A DNA stretch of 64,000 nucleotides from Ascochyta rabiei (lineage: Eukaryota; Ascomycota; Dothideomycetes; Pleosporales; Didymellaceae), in contig NC_082422.1 in assembly GCF_004011695.2 (NCBI RefSeq), positions 992,001-1,056,000 on the forward strand, in the 5' to 3' direction. Positions 21,854-32,726 of this stretch are shown here, piece after piece. The translations under genes and the position numbers were made by a program. The notes beneath the pieces were generated by a model, which was not told where the DNA came from, ran no database searches, and saw only the letters and a list, made by a program, of their open reading frames with translations. Numbering within the stretch: position 1 is the first letter of the stretch; each line of letters starts with the position of its first letter.

Positions 21854-23932
21854 ATGCAAAAAGCATCTGCGACAGCACTTCTGCTGTCCAGCCTCTCTCT
21901 TCGCCATGTTCTTGGCTTCGGTACCATCAACGAACCAGCCATCGTCGGCCAACATTGCGAACATGAGCGCATCACGAGAGCTGCATTCGCCTGTCCGCCC
22001 GGTGCCGTGATATCCGATGGACGATGCTTCGAGGAGCTGAGCCTCCACCAGCTTTCTGGAAGATCCGATATCTATGTCGGCCAGGGCTCGAATGGAGCAG
22101 TCGGCGCTCCGGACATGCTAGATCCGGTACCGGAGGGACCCGAAGCCCACTGCGATAATGCAGATTTCTTGGACGCTCAACTTTTTAATCTTGGGGACGA
22201 GTACCCCGTCACGCGCCAGCAAGCATCGGACCAGCTCCAGATATGCATCAGCCATATGCGAGGAAGAATCGAGGAAGGCATCGACGCTGCCGACAAGATC
22301 GTGGATGCGGGAGCGCGGATCATCGCGCCTGAAGTAGACATCAGCACGCTGGACTGCAGGTTTTCCTTCCCAGCGTTGCAGATGCACGTTTTCGCAAGAG
22401 CCAAGTGCTCTGCCATAGAAGGCTTCGGACGAGCGTTGCATGGTATCCAGGACTTCTATGCACACAGCAACTGGGCCGACGATGCCGAACCGCCATTTGG
22501 ACCCAACAATCCGCCGGGGCTGAAACGAGTCGATTCACCCGTGTTTCTTGACCTCCGTGGTGAAAACGACATCTCCGAACAGGTCCCACACAACCTATCC
22601 ACCGGTTGCTTTGGCGGCCTCTTCACGGACGGGCCCGTGGGGAAGGCAGGCCATCCGCTAGAGCCAGGCTCCATTGATTGCACCGGACGCATCACTCACC
22701 ACACCCTCAACAAGGACAACGGATTGATCGACCAAATCACCGGAAACGTCAGCACCCCAGGTCCAAACACGCCGCGCAGCGACTTCCCTGGGAACTTCCA
22801 ACGCGCTGTGTCTGCTGCCATCCAAGACTCCCGCCGACAGTGGCGCCATTTCAGAGAGTCGATCCGGCGAACGTACGGCACGGAGCGGGGCAACATCATC
22901 ATCTGCGCCCTGGTTCGAGACAAGCCTGCTACCGACTGCTATGGACGCCGCGTCGCGATCCTGCGCGATGTTGTGAAGACTGCGAACAGGATCGCAGAGA
23001 TGCAGATACCCATCCACACGTGGCTGTTGGAAGAGCTTGCAGACAAACCACACGACGAAGGCCCAGGAGAAGGGCTGACCGAGCAGAACTCGACGAAGAG
23101 CAGAGGATCAAGCGACGATCTGTATAGACTGCATCCCGACGATATCGACATGGACTGCGACACCAACACGAGCCCTGATCTTGGAGCAGCCTTGCGTGAA
23201 CTTGTACATCATTCTTCGCCACTGCCGAACAACAAAACGGCCATAGTAGCCTTGACATGCGCCCGCAATGCCGACCTCGCAGAGCAAATCGCCCATGTAT
23301 GGCACGCAGGGGACGAGGGCACACGAATGCACTTTGGAATCCTCCCCTCCAAAGGCCAAACCAAGTACGGACCCCAGCCACGGCACCAAAGCGTCCTGAG
23401 TGGCAGAGTGCGAGAAGACGACCTCATCACCGCCGTCCTCCGAACGGGCGGCACCTACAGCATCCTCCACAACCGCGAAGCCATACCGCGCTTCATCGAC
23501 CACGTCATTTCGCGCGGCCTCACGCAGTACGACAACGCGCGCGACACGGCCACGCTCCTCCCCGCCGGCCTCTCCGTCCGCGACTACGTCACCCCCGATT
23601 CCGAACCGCGCCGCTACTCCTTCGACGCAAACTACACCGACAACGTCGTCATAGCCGTCGCGCCCACGACTCCCAAGCTCGCACTGCACGTCACCGTGCG
23701 CCATGTGCGGAAGAACATGGTGCTGAGCGAGCAGTACGTTGGACTTGGAGGCAACACATCGTTTCGAGCCGAGCTGGACATGGACGATATACCGCGGACG
23801 GATGCGTGGTTTGAGCTCGAGGTGGCTCACGTGCAGCGAGAAGGGTTGGTGGGGCGGGGGCTGTTCGAGGTCAGTATCGAGACGGAGCATGTTGGCTCGG
23901 GTGCGCAGCAGGATGGGCACGATGAGCTGTGA
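21854..23932 (+). CDS. Secreted CinY/Het-C-like protein
   Basis: One exon, 692 aa. MQKASATALLLSSLSLRHVL is a signal peptide. The mature N-terminus has GQHCEHERITRAAFACPPGA, followed by helices with ISHMRGRIEEGIDAADKI and then FGRALHGIQDFYAHSNWAD. The H..E and HxxQDFYAHSN elements are the signature of CinY-like proteins and resemble the helical metal site of Het-C and of zinc-dependent phospholipase C. The second half (LGAALRELVHHSSPLPNNKT, AIVALTCARNADLAEQIAHV) looks like a von Willebrand A-type Rossmann fold. A beta-rich C-terminal region holds LALHVTVRHVRKNMVLSE. Substrate and biological role are not established. A secreted hydrolase or recognition protein is an inference; allorecognition as in Het-C is only an analogy. 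Confidence 0.75.
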   Translation: MQKASATALLLSSLSLRHVLGFGTINEPAIVGQHCEHERITRAAFACPPGAVISDGRCFEELSLHQLSGRSDIYVGQGSNGAVGAPDMLDPVPEGPEAHCDNADFLDAQLFNLGDEYPVTRQQASDQLQICISHMRGRIEEGIDAADKIVDAGARIIAPEVDISTLDCRFSFPALQMHVFARAKCSAIEGFGRALHGIQDFYAHSNWADDAEPPFGPNNPPGLKRVDSPVFLDLRGENDISEQVPHNLSTGCFGGLFTDGPVGKAGHPLEPGSIDCTGRITHHTLNKDNGLIDQITGNVSTPGPNTPRSDFPGNFQRAVSAAIQDSRRQWRHFRESIRRTYGTERGNIIICALVRDKPATDCYGRRVAILRDVVKTANRIAEMQIPIHTWLLEELADKPHDEGPGEGLTEQNSTKSRGSSDDLYRLHPDDIDMDCDTNTSPDLGAALRELVHHSSPLPNNKTAIVALTCARNADLAEQIAHVWHAGDEGTRMHFGILPSKGQTKYGPQPRHQSVLSGRVREDDLITAVLRTGGTYSILHNREAIPRFIDHVISRGLTQYDNARDTATLLPAGLSVRDYVTPDSEPRRYSFDANYTDNVVIAVAPTTPKLALHVTVRHVRKNMVLSEQYVGLGGNTSFRAELDMDDIPRTDAWFELEVAHVQREGLVGRGLFEVSIETEHVGSGAQQDGHDEL

Positions 23933-25106
23933 GGTATCAGACCACATCGATGTTCACAGCTCGGTTCGGTCTCCATGTACAAAGTTTGTTGTCCTGCCCT
24001 TCTCCACCTACGCTCCTTACGCCTGGTACCGGGTACCGTGGTATGGACAAGTGGCTCATGGAGGGTGTGGATGCCGAAGTGAAATGTGCTCATCACTACC
24101 TCCCATGCGTGGCTTTCTTTGTGTGATTCGTGTGCCTGGCACTGTAACAGTCGCGTGGATGATCGTCCTCTAGGCTTCGCCTGTTCGGCGGGAGGCCATT
24201 GAAGATGGTATCCCACAGTACCCACCTCTTCTGGCAGATCGACGTGCAGTTGGTCAGATACACAAAGTCTAGGCTCTCGCGATCCTGCCTCATTCGTTGT
24301 TGAGGCAAGCTTCCTTTCGTGGTGGTCGTGTTCAGCACGTGATGCGTCACTATTCATCTCGTACCACGGCTCGCTGCGAGTCACAATCTCTACTACAGGA
24401 GGGCTGGTTATCGTGCGTCTTACCCATGGCATGTGAAGCGAGCGTCGCCGCATGCATGTGCATGACTAACGTCGAGCAACCATGCACGGCGGACCGATTC
24501 AGACGACGCGATAGCGATGCTTTCGCCATGGCGGTGAGGCAATTACCTTCGTGTCGCAATGAGAGCGAGAACACGATGTTGCGGTGGCAGTGGCAGTCGA
24601 CGCTTTCCGCCCCTGAGCGCGCACTTGATAGGTCTGCGGCAATCGACGTTTGTTTAGAGTTGTACCGATCGGCAGGCTCCACCGCGGGAATGTTGACTGG
24701 CGCAGCGGTGGAAATGCCTCAAGCTTGCGGTTGGGACGGTCAGCTGGCGGTGCAAGCGGTTGAGTTGAGAATAATCAGAAACGAGTGTGCGGGGTGGAAA
24801 GGTAGCTGAGCGGACACAAGCTGCTGATCGGAGTGTGCATCCGATTTGGGTGGTGAAGTTCAAGGCAAGGTACACAACACAGGCTGCATGGTGGCGGGGA
24901 CGGCATTGCGCAGGTCAGCCTAAGCATGCAGGCGGAATAAGCCAGTGTGGATTCAGACCTCCTTCCATGCGCTCTACACGCCATCAGATGCATCGTGCGA
25001 ACTCGTCGAAAAACGTCAAAGCCGAAGCAATCCAAGTCGCACCGTGTTGCCAAGGCAGCGAGCCACAACCAACAGGAAGGTGGGTGGGGAGTGAGTGCAG
25101 CGGTGC

Positions 25107-25146
25107 CTGGATCCCTGGATCCCTGGATCCCTGGATCCATGGATCA
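25107..25146. repeat. 10-bp GGATCCCTGG tandem repeat, 4 copies
   Basis: Four consecutive copies of a 10-bp unit (GGATCCCTGG), the last diverged to GGATCCATGG. Confidence 0.9.
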
Positions 25147-25440
25147 GCGTGACGGCTGTGAGGGAGGAGCAAAGCCGACACACCCGAATTTAGCGGTCGG
25201 CGGCCCCGCACCGGCCTCTTTGATCGTCAGTCCTCATGACATGGCGCGTCTTGCATATGGTAGGTATGGGCCTTTGCACCGCTGTGTCTTGGACATCGTG
25301 ACGTTTTGCACGTGCCACCAGGCTTCTCTGCCGGAATTCCAGACCGCCACCTATTCTAGACTCACGCTACTTTGCGAATGCCATCATCCACGCAAACGCG
25401 ACGACGCTGAAGGACGTGTGGCATCGAGATCGGGGCGGAC

Positions 25441-25536
25441 GTCAGCATCGAAAAGCGTCTTGGTCAAGGTGGGTCAGCATCGAAAAGCGTCTTGGTCAAG
25501 GTGGGTCAGCCTCGAAAAGCGTGCTGGTCAAGGTGG
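25441..25536. repeat. 32-bp x3 minisatellite
   Basis: Three tandem 32-bp units beginning GTCAGCATCGAAAAGCGTCT. The first two are identical and the third carries two substitutions (CATCG to CCTCG, GTCTT to GTGCT). Confidence 0.92.
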
Positions 25537-25867
25537 GTCGGCGAAGTGGGCATGTGGAAACAGCGTGTGTGGCAGACGACGCGGCGAAGAGAAACGTGAG
25601 CGTCTTGCTGTGAGGGAACAGGCTTGGCTGCGCTTTCTTGCGGCTGAACCGTCAGAAGTTACCGGTAGGTGCAGGCCCAAGGAGTCTAGAAAATGCCCTG
25701 CTGCTTCTTGCCGGCCCCACACATGGTCTCATGCAGGAGGCTGCAGACGTACTCAGATACTGGGAGCACTGCACACCTCTCCATTAAACAACATGGTGGT
25801 AACCAGCATGCTAGATATCATCGACTCTGCAAGTTGGGCGGTCTTATCGCACGAGAAGATGCAAGAT

Positions 25868-26095
25868 TTCACAACAGGAAGTCAACAAGAAGTCAACAAG
25901 AAGTCAACAAGATGTCAACAAGATGTCAACAAGATGTCAACAAGATGTCAACAAGATGTCAACAGAAGTCAACAGCAAGTCAACAGCAAGTCAACAGCAA
26001 GTCAACAGCAAGTCAACAGCAAGTCAACAGCAAGTCAACAGAAGTCAACAGCAAGTCAACAGAAAGTAAACAGAAAGTAAACAGAAAGTCAACAG
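25868..26095. repeat. 10-11-bp GTCAACA minisatellite, about 20 copies
   Basis: About twenty tandem 10-11-bp units built on GTCAACA. Variants are arranged in blocks: GAAGTCAACAA x3, GATGTCAACAA x6, GCAAGTCAACA x6, then mixed units including two with GTAAACA. Block structure is typical of a minisatellite expanding by local duplication. Confidence 0.93.
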
Positions 26096-26743
26096 GAACC
26101 TGAGCAGTGGCTCGGCTGCGGCGAGCAGGATGTACGCGGTTGTCACTTGACAGGGGTCCAGTCCAATCCTCGTCATACAAAGCACGAATAGCGATATTGG
26201 CTTGTGTCATGGCGTCTTTGCTAACACCCATCTTGGCTGACATCTGGAACGCGTCAGGTCCTGGTCGGATCGAGCACGCGAGTTCCTGGACAGTCTGAAT
26301 CCATGCTGCTTCAACGCCCAGAAGCTGTCAAGTCGTGATGGTACACACAGTGCTTCTTGTGCGCTATATATCATGTACTATCAAACAACGCAAGCTTGGA
26401 ATCGACAACGTGCTCATTGGCGAGCACCTGCCGTCACAGGCTATTTCATGCAAGGGGCCGAAAGAGTGGTGACCCCTGAAAACCTGTGGCTTTCCCCAGA
26501 CTTGGTTTGGTCGGCTCGGTTCTGGCGGTGTAGTGGAGCACGCTCACGGTTCAAAAATGGCTCAGCGCTAGCCCAGCCGGGTCATGTACTCATCTAAGAT
26601 ACTACGCAATGACTGGCGAGATCGTGATGCATGCATCACCCGTCGTGTCTGAGGCTGTCGTCAGGGCGCTATTTGTGCTGTTTCTGATCGGATGGTGTAC
26701 CGGGGATCGTGAGGCCTTTCAAGGGATCTAGCCATGCGTCTGC

Positions 26744-26750
26744 TATAAAG
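26744..26750 (+). promoter_or_regulatory. TATA-box-like element
   Basis: TATAAAG lies 149 bp upstream of the ATG at 26899. A CAA/pyrimidine-rich leader follows (CAGCAATCAACACC, CTTCCATCCTTCAAGCC), as in fungal 5' UTRs. It supports the small gene downstream. Confidence 0.5.
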
Positions 26751-26898
26751 CGATCGCTGACTGCCCCCTCCAAACAGCAATCAACACCAAGCTTCCATCC
26801 TTCAAGCCATTCAAAGCACTCTCCGTGCTCAAATCAAGACGCGATCGACTTGAAAGAACAATCTCCACACAAACCGGGACCTAGTCTTGACATTCATC

Positions 26899-27231
26899 AT
26901 GCCTTCTCTTCCATTCAGCGCTTCTTCCTCGCCCGTATCTTCGCCCAGCTCATCGCCGGCGCCGTCGATAGTTCTTCATCCCGCATCGGGTATATTTGAT
27001 CAACCAAACTAAAGCTTGTCATCTAACCTAGCATCAGGCGCTTCAGCAAGGAAGCCAATTCACACTTCGAAAGAGGACGCTGCGGACGCCTACCGCAACC
27101 GCTACGCACAATACCTCGCCTGCACCTTCAACATATCGATGCAAGCTGCGCTGGCCGAAGCCGACAATCTGTTGGCTCCCCAGCGTCGCTCATCGAGTGT
27201 CTCCGAGGCCGAGTCTCTACGAGAAATCTGA
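26899..27231 (+). CDS. Small two-exon hypothetical protein
   Basis: Exon 1 (26899-26989) and exon 2 (27032-27231) flank a 42-nt intron (GTATAT donor, TCTAAC branch, CTAG acceptor) and give 96 aa. The N-terminus is Ser/Pro-rich (MPSLPFSASSSPVSSPSSSP). The C-terminal half is helical: SKEDAADAYRNRYAQYLACT and MQAALAEADNLLAPQRRSSS, ending SEAESLREI. I recognise no family. A TATA box and a leader-like sequence upstream and consistent codon use after splicing favour a real gene. The intron is near the minimum size for ascomycetes. The stop is followed by gene-free DNA up to the ENA-type ATPase. Confidence 0.55.
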
Positions 27232-28692
27232 GCTGGTGACGGTGGATGTTCGACTTGATGACTTCTCTACGACCTTTACGAACTTGCATGGAAGGGTAGC
27301 CAGCATTGGGCTGGGGCGAAATGGCGCACTTCGACTGTTTGATACAATCTAAAAGCCTTTCGTTTTCTGTTGTGCACACTCGACATGGAAGCATCATGCT
27401 TCTGCTAACGTGACGTGTTTTAGACGGCGTGCTCCATGGACTATGATGGCTAGCTGAACGCTCACAGATGGCCGTGGGGTTGACATCCATCCAGGCCAAC
27501 CCGGCACTTCTTGTGAGACCTACCAGAATCCTGGCTACGGTCAAAACGGCGTTGAATCGGAGTAGTGATGTTGGCTGCGCGTCTGTGGGAGCGATGCCAG
27601 CCTCGATGGTGGGCCAAAAATACCCACCTACCCCACTAGATGTGCCTGTCTGTGCCTGCCGCATGTGGAGTCGCCGACTCTCTGGACTTCTGGCGCTTTT
27701 GCCTATCGATAAGGTACGAGGCAGCTTCAACGACATCATGTCAACTCGCGCTTTCGTTCTAGCCATGCTGAATTGCTGAGAAGGCAGTGGATGGTCTGAT
27801 CCCCACTGTGTTTGCGTCTCCAGTCGTACCGCTTACCCCTACCCCGCAAGCCGAGCATTGGTAAGACCTCAACATTTGACGACCTTCCTGATCCTTTCAA
27901 CATCAGCGAAGATAACTGGTTACGAGGTGTATTACTCCGCATTCTTATCAGCCGCTTCTTTACGCCTCATTGGTGGCACCTAGATCTGTATCCGGAAATC
28001 TGGAGGACGCGTGGCGAGCATCAGCGTATCACATCTGACGTGCTTGTCCACGGAAGAGCCAAGGGCACGAGGGTGCTACAAGAACAGCATTGTGAGTGGC
28101 TCGCTCATGCAAGAACTAGGACTGACACGTTCAGAACTGGTACACTGTGTTGTCGGCTTGCGACATCAAGCACTGGACACACAGCTCATAACCCACGAAC
28201 CGTACCACAAACGTGCATATATACCTGCAATGCCAACAATCGAAGTTACTCGGCGCTGAGGCCGTGCTACATCTCTATCGACGCAGGAATCCGGAAAGCG
28301 GCAGAGACGTCTTGGAGCCGTCAGCCAAGATTCTTGACATTTCGTAAAGGAACAAAGAAGCAACGACCAAAACATCGCAACACTGTACAGCGGGACTCTT
28401 TGCAACGAGCACAGTGCGTGGCTTCCCACGGCCAGAATCTTGCAGCGCACAATCTGCATGGGCTTCCATCAGACAATGTGCTGGCCTCGCGCTGATTGCA
28501 GGTGAGTGAGGCGTGAATGATGAGGACTACCAAGACCTCCCCACGCTTGGAAGGATCCACGTAGCTCGTAGCTCTCCCTAGCGTGTGTGACCCCGCCAAT
28601 CTTGGTACGACAAACGGGTATAACTGCCACCCCCGCGAGCGCCCTTGTATGCTCTTCACCAAAGCCACACCACTGTGCCATCGAGTTATTGA
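27232..28692. other. Intergenic region
   Basis: About 1.5 kb between the small gene and the cation ATPase. Several open frames of 60-230 codons exist on both strands, but none shows splice sites, domain motifs or a plausible start context. Promoter of the ATPase is expected in the right half. Confidence 0.4.
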
Positions 28693-31600
28693 ATGGGTGA
28701 AACCGCACTGCCTATCGTCGAGGAGACCGCTCCCCAAGAAACTGAACCCCCTATAGGTGGTTTAAATGGGCTAAAGAATTCACACCATCAAAGGCAACAT
28801 CAGCCGAATAGCGACGGCGCCTCCCCGCCTCCGCTTCACGCTCCGCACACCCTCTCCTTCGAAGAAGTTGCAGAGGCTCTGCGCGTAGACATCAAGTAAG
28901 CCCGGCAACACCCTCTCGCTCTGCTTCCAAGCCTGCTGACTACTGCACAGTCATGGACTCAGCACCACCGAGGCGGAATCCCGCCTTGGGCTCTATGGAC
29001 CCAACAAGGTTAAGGGAGCTGAGGGGCTATCCATGTGGAAGATTCTCATGAGGCAGATCTCAAACAGTCTTACGTTCGTCCTCATCATCGTAATGGCCAT
29101 AAGCTTTGGCATCGACGACTATATCGAAGGCGGCGTAATCACTGCAGTCATTCTACTCAACATCATTGTTGGTTTCTGGCAAGACTATCGTGCTGAAAAG
29201 ACGATTGAGTCTCTTAAGAAGCTTACGGCTCCAGAGGCTACCGTCACTCGAAACGGCATACCTGATCAGAAGGTCAAGGCAATCGACCTTGTACCTGGTG
29301 ACATTGTGCAACTCAACGTAGGAAGCATTGTACCTGCTGATCTCCGTCTCATCGACGGTGTCAACGCCTTCACCAACGAAGCCTTCCTCACAGGTGAATC
29401 TCTCCCTGTTGAGAAGACGCCCAATAAGAAGTTCGACGACGCCGACATGGCCACTGCTGACCGCACCAATCTCGCTTTCTCTGGAAGTGAGATGACGTCG
29501 GGTCGATGCCGCGGTATTGTCGTTGCAACCGCCATGGACACTGAAGTAGGCCAGATTGCGACCATGCTTCGTCAGAAAAAAGACGACAAGGCGCAGTCTC
29601 AAGGCTTCTTCGCTAAACTGGTTTGGAGATTTGTCAATGGCCTGAAGACCATCCTCGGCCTGGTAGGAACACCGCTCCAGATCACTCTCAGTAAATTCGC
29701 TCTTTTGTTGTTCGGTCTTGCCATCCTTCTTGCCATCATTGTCTTCTCCGCAAGCAAATGGGTGGTTGGTGGCGAGGTCCTAATCTACGGCATCTGTGTG
29801 GCTGTCGCGGTCATTCCGGAATCCCTCATTGCGGTTCTTACCATCACCATCGCAGTCGGCGGAAAGGCTATGGCCAAGGCCAATGTCATCACTAGGGTCC
29901 AGTCTGCCATCGAAGCTGTTGGAGGTGTCACCAACATTTGCTCTGACAAGACTGGTACTCTTACCCAAGGCCGCATGGTCTCAAAGAAGGCCCTCATCCC
30001 AGGTGTCGGAACATTCTCTGTGGATGGCATCACAGATCCATACAACCCAGGAAGCGGCCAGGTTTCTCTCGACGGCCAGGTACTCGGCTTAGATGCCTAC
30101 AGACCTGATGCCGTCCTTGCTCGTTTCCTTCGCACTATCGCACTCTGCAACAACTCCAAGGTACTACCTTCGCAGGATACCGACCTCGAGATTCGAAGTG
30201 AGAGAAAGACTGGCCTCGACCGCTACGCCAGCGATAACAAGAGCGAGACTGACTCATCGACCATTGAGTCGATCTCACGACCGCCCACCGCTATTTTCAA
30301 CAACCCTACGACTGGACCTTGGAAAGCACACGGCGAGCCGACTGAAATCGCTCTACATGTCCTTGCGTCCCGCTTCAACATGGGCAAGGAGAACCTGCTG
30401 GATTCGCTTAACGTCTCCCTCGCTACAGAGTTTTCTTTTGATTCGACGGTCAAGAAAATGACAGTCGTCTACAGAGACAACTCAACACACAACCTCGACG
30501 TGTACACCAAGGGAGCTACTGAATTTATGCTCCCCGCCCTCAACGTCACCGACCAGGAGCGAGAGGGTATCTTGCAGGCCGCGGAGTCGATGGCCAATGA
30601 AGGTCTTCGCGTACTCTGCATCGCCCACAAGACACTGCTTCCTGGTGCCGATATCCACGAACGTGCCGCGGTCGAAAGCGACCTCAACTACATTGGTCTT
30701 GTCGCTATCTATGACCCACCTCGCTTGGAGACCAAGGGTGCTGTCCGCGAATGCAAGGTCGCTGGCATCACCGTGCACATGCTTACAGGTGACCATCCGG
30801 GCACTGCTCGAGCTATTGCTCGTGATGTCGACATAATCAACGACTCTACCCCTACCTCCGCTGTCATGATCGCTCGCGAGTTCGACGACATGACCGAAGA
30901 CCAGATTGATGCAATGGAAACACTGCCTCTGGTCATCGCTCGGTGTAGCCCCAAGACAAAGGTCAAGATGGTCCAGGCTCTTCACCGTAGGCAGCGCTTC
31001 TGCGTCATGACTGGCGATGGTGTCAATGACTCACCCGCCCTCAAGCAAGCCAACGTTGGTATGGCCATGGGTAGTGGCAGTGATGTCGCTAAGGATGCCG
31101 CTGAGATGGTATTGACTGACGATAACTTCGCTTCGATCGTAAAAGCTGTTGAGGAAGGTCGCCGTCTCTTTGACAACATCCAGAAGTTCTTGATGCATCT
31201 TCTCATCTCGAACATTGCGCAGGTCATCCTCCTGTTGATTGGTCTCGCCTTCAAGGACAACGACAACCACTCTGTCTTTCCTTTGTCCCCCATTGAGATC
31301 CTTTGGGTCAACCTCATCACATCCTCTTTCCTCGCCATCGGTCTTGGCCTGGAGGAGAAGCAAGAAGATAGCATGTACCGCCCACCCCATGACGTCAAAG
31401 CTGGTGTCTTCTCCAAGGAACTCATCACCGACAAGTTCATCTACGGTTTCTTCATGGGCGCTCTGTGTCTCTTCTCCTTTGCCGTTGTCGCCTATGCCGG
31501 TCCTGGTGGTGGCAACCTCGGCTCTGGCTGCAACGAAGGCTTCAACGACACTTGTGAGGTTGTGTTCCGCGCGCGAGCTACAACATACACCACCATCACG

Positions 31601-32005
31601 CTCCTCCTTCTCGTCACCGCGTGGGAAGTCAAACATTTCGCCCGCTCTCTGTTCAACATGTACCCCAACGCCGACCAGAACGTGCCGCGCGGCCTTTCCG
31701 TCTTCCCTACCCTCTGGCGCAACCGCTTCCTCTTCTTTGCTGTCCTTGCTGGTCTGGTCATGATGTTCCCGATTGTGTACATCCCCATCATCAACGAGAA
31801 GGTGTTCAAGCACGGCTCCATTACATGGGAGTGGGGCGTCAGCTTTGGCTGCGTCGTTCTCTACATCTCGGCCATTGAGACGTGGAAGATGATCAAGCGC
31901 CGCCTCGGCATCTGGTCCGGTGCGCACAAGGTCATCAGCCGAGAGGATGCTGAAGCCCGGGCGGGCTTGGACGTCATTGCCGTGCCCCGCATGAGCGAAA
32001 AATAA
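28693..32005 (+). CDS. ENA-type (P-type IID) Na+/K+ efflux ATPase
   Basis: Exon 1 (28693-28895) and exon 2 (28951-32005) join across a 55-nt intron to give 1085 aa. HTLSFEEVAEALRVDI and NHGLSTTEAESRLGLYGPNK form the cation-ATPase N-terminal domain. The actuator motif is AFLTGESLPVEKT, the phosphorylation loop NICSDKTGTLTQGRM (Asp about residue 400) and the hinge VMTGDGVNDSPALKQAN. GTPLQITLSKFALLLFGLAI, LISNIAQVILLLIGLAF and the membrane segments near the C-terminus follow fungal ENA pumps rather than SERCA or PMR1. ENA ATPases expel Na+ or K+ (and Li+) across the plasma membrane, important at high salt and alkaline pH. All catalytic residues inspected are intact. Separation from a Ca2+-ATPase is based on overall similarity, not a transport test. 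Confidence 0.9.
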
Positions 32006-32726
32006 GCTCACGGCGGTGGAAGAGGTCGGCTTGAGATTGTGTACTGCGTCTCGTTGTCACGGTTTCCTTGTATCGACACTGGTCTGTCATTTACGACGCT
32101 GCGCGTTTTGTTCTGCTTGATGGCTTGCCGTCGCTTCACGCTCTTTTGATCGTATAGTTAGCATTCATAATCCATCTCGAGTCACTCCTTGAACTCGGCC
32201 CTCTTGTTTTCTGTCAGTACATGTCGTGATGTGAGCTCTCGTCGTCTCAGCATCGATCAGAAGAGCGATGTAGTCATGCGTCGTACCCAGGCTGAATGGG
32301 ACATGTCGCTAAGCTACACGCGAATGCGCAGCTACCGTCCTCACAACCTATCCCGGAAGAGAAAAGAAGCCATGTGTACTACCGTAGAGTAGAACGTGGC
32401 TAGGTAGGGTTCTTCATTTGCACGACTCTGCATCGTGCGGTTTGCGCATCGTGCAGGTAGTGTGCTATCTATAGTACATATCTATCAACATCCAATCCAT
32501 CGATTCTCCAAGGCAGCACCTGGTGACGTTTCCACGCTGCGCCTGTACGCCGCGCTGTGTCCGTGCTGGAATGTAACATAACGAGTCTGACATATGGAAA
32601 ACGTGTAACTTTTTATTTTCTGGAAGGACACGTGTGAGCTGTGATCGACGCGGGGTTTCCTACTGCAAGCACGCATGTATGCGGATGCGCGGTGCGGTGC
32701 GGTGCATTGCATGCCACGACCTCGGT
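32006..32726. other. Intergenic region between convergent genes
   Basis: Shared 3' region of the ENA-type ATPase (+) and the checkpoint mediator (-). No gene seen. A short GCGGTGCGGTGCGGTGCATTGCATGC repetition-like stretch lies at about 32690-32711. Confidence 0.45.

Larger units (their letters stand above)
23933..26898. other. Gene-poor, minisatellite-rich intergenic region
   Basis: About 3 kb holding three different tandem arrays (25107-25146, 25441-25536, 25868-26095). Open frames running through it, including one of 377 codons from 24947, are sustained by the repeats and show no family resemblance or splice structure. A GGTACC-containing 12-bp near-duplication is at about 24027-24041. 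I see no gene before the TATA box at 26744. Confidence 0.55.

Noticed and set aside
24947..26080. 377-codon plus-strand frame ending in tandem KSTASQQQVN-like repeats
   Set aside because: It is held open by the 10-, 32- and 11-bp arrays, has no recognisable domain, and has no splice or promoter logic.
27128..27766. 212-codon minus frame
   Set aside because: Antisense to exon 2 of the small gene and its flank; no domain, no consistent codon pattern.
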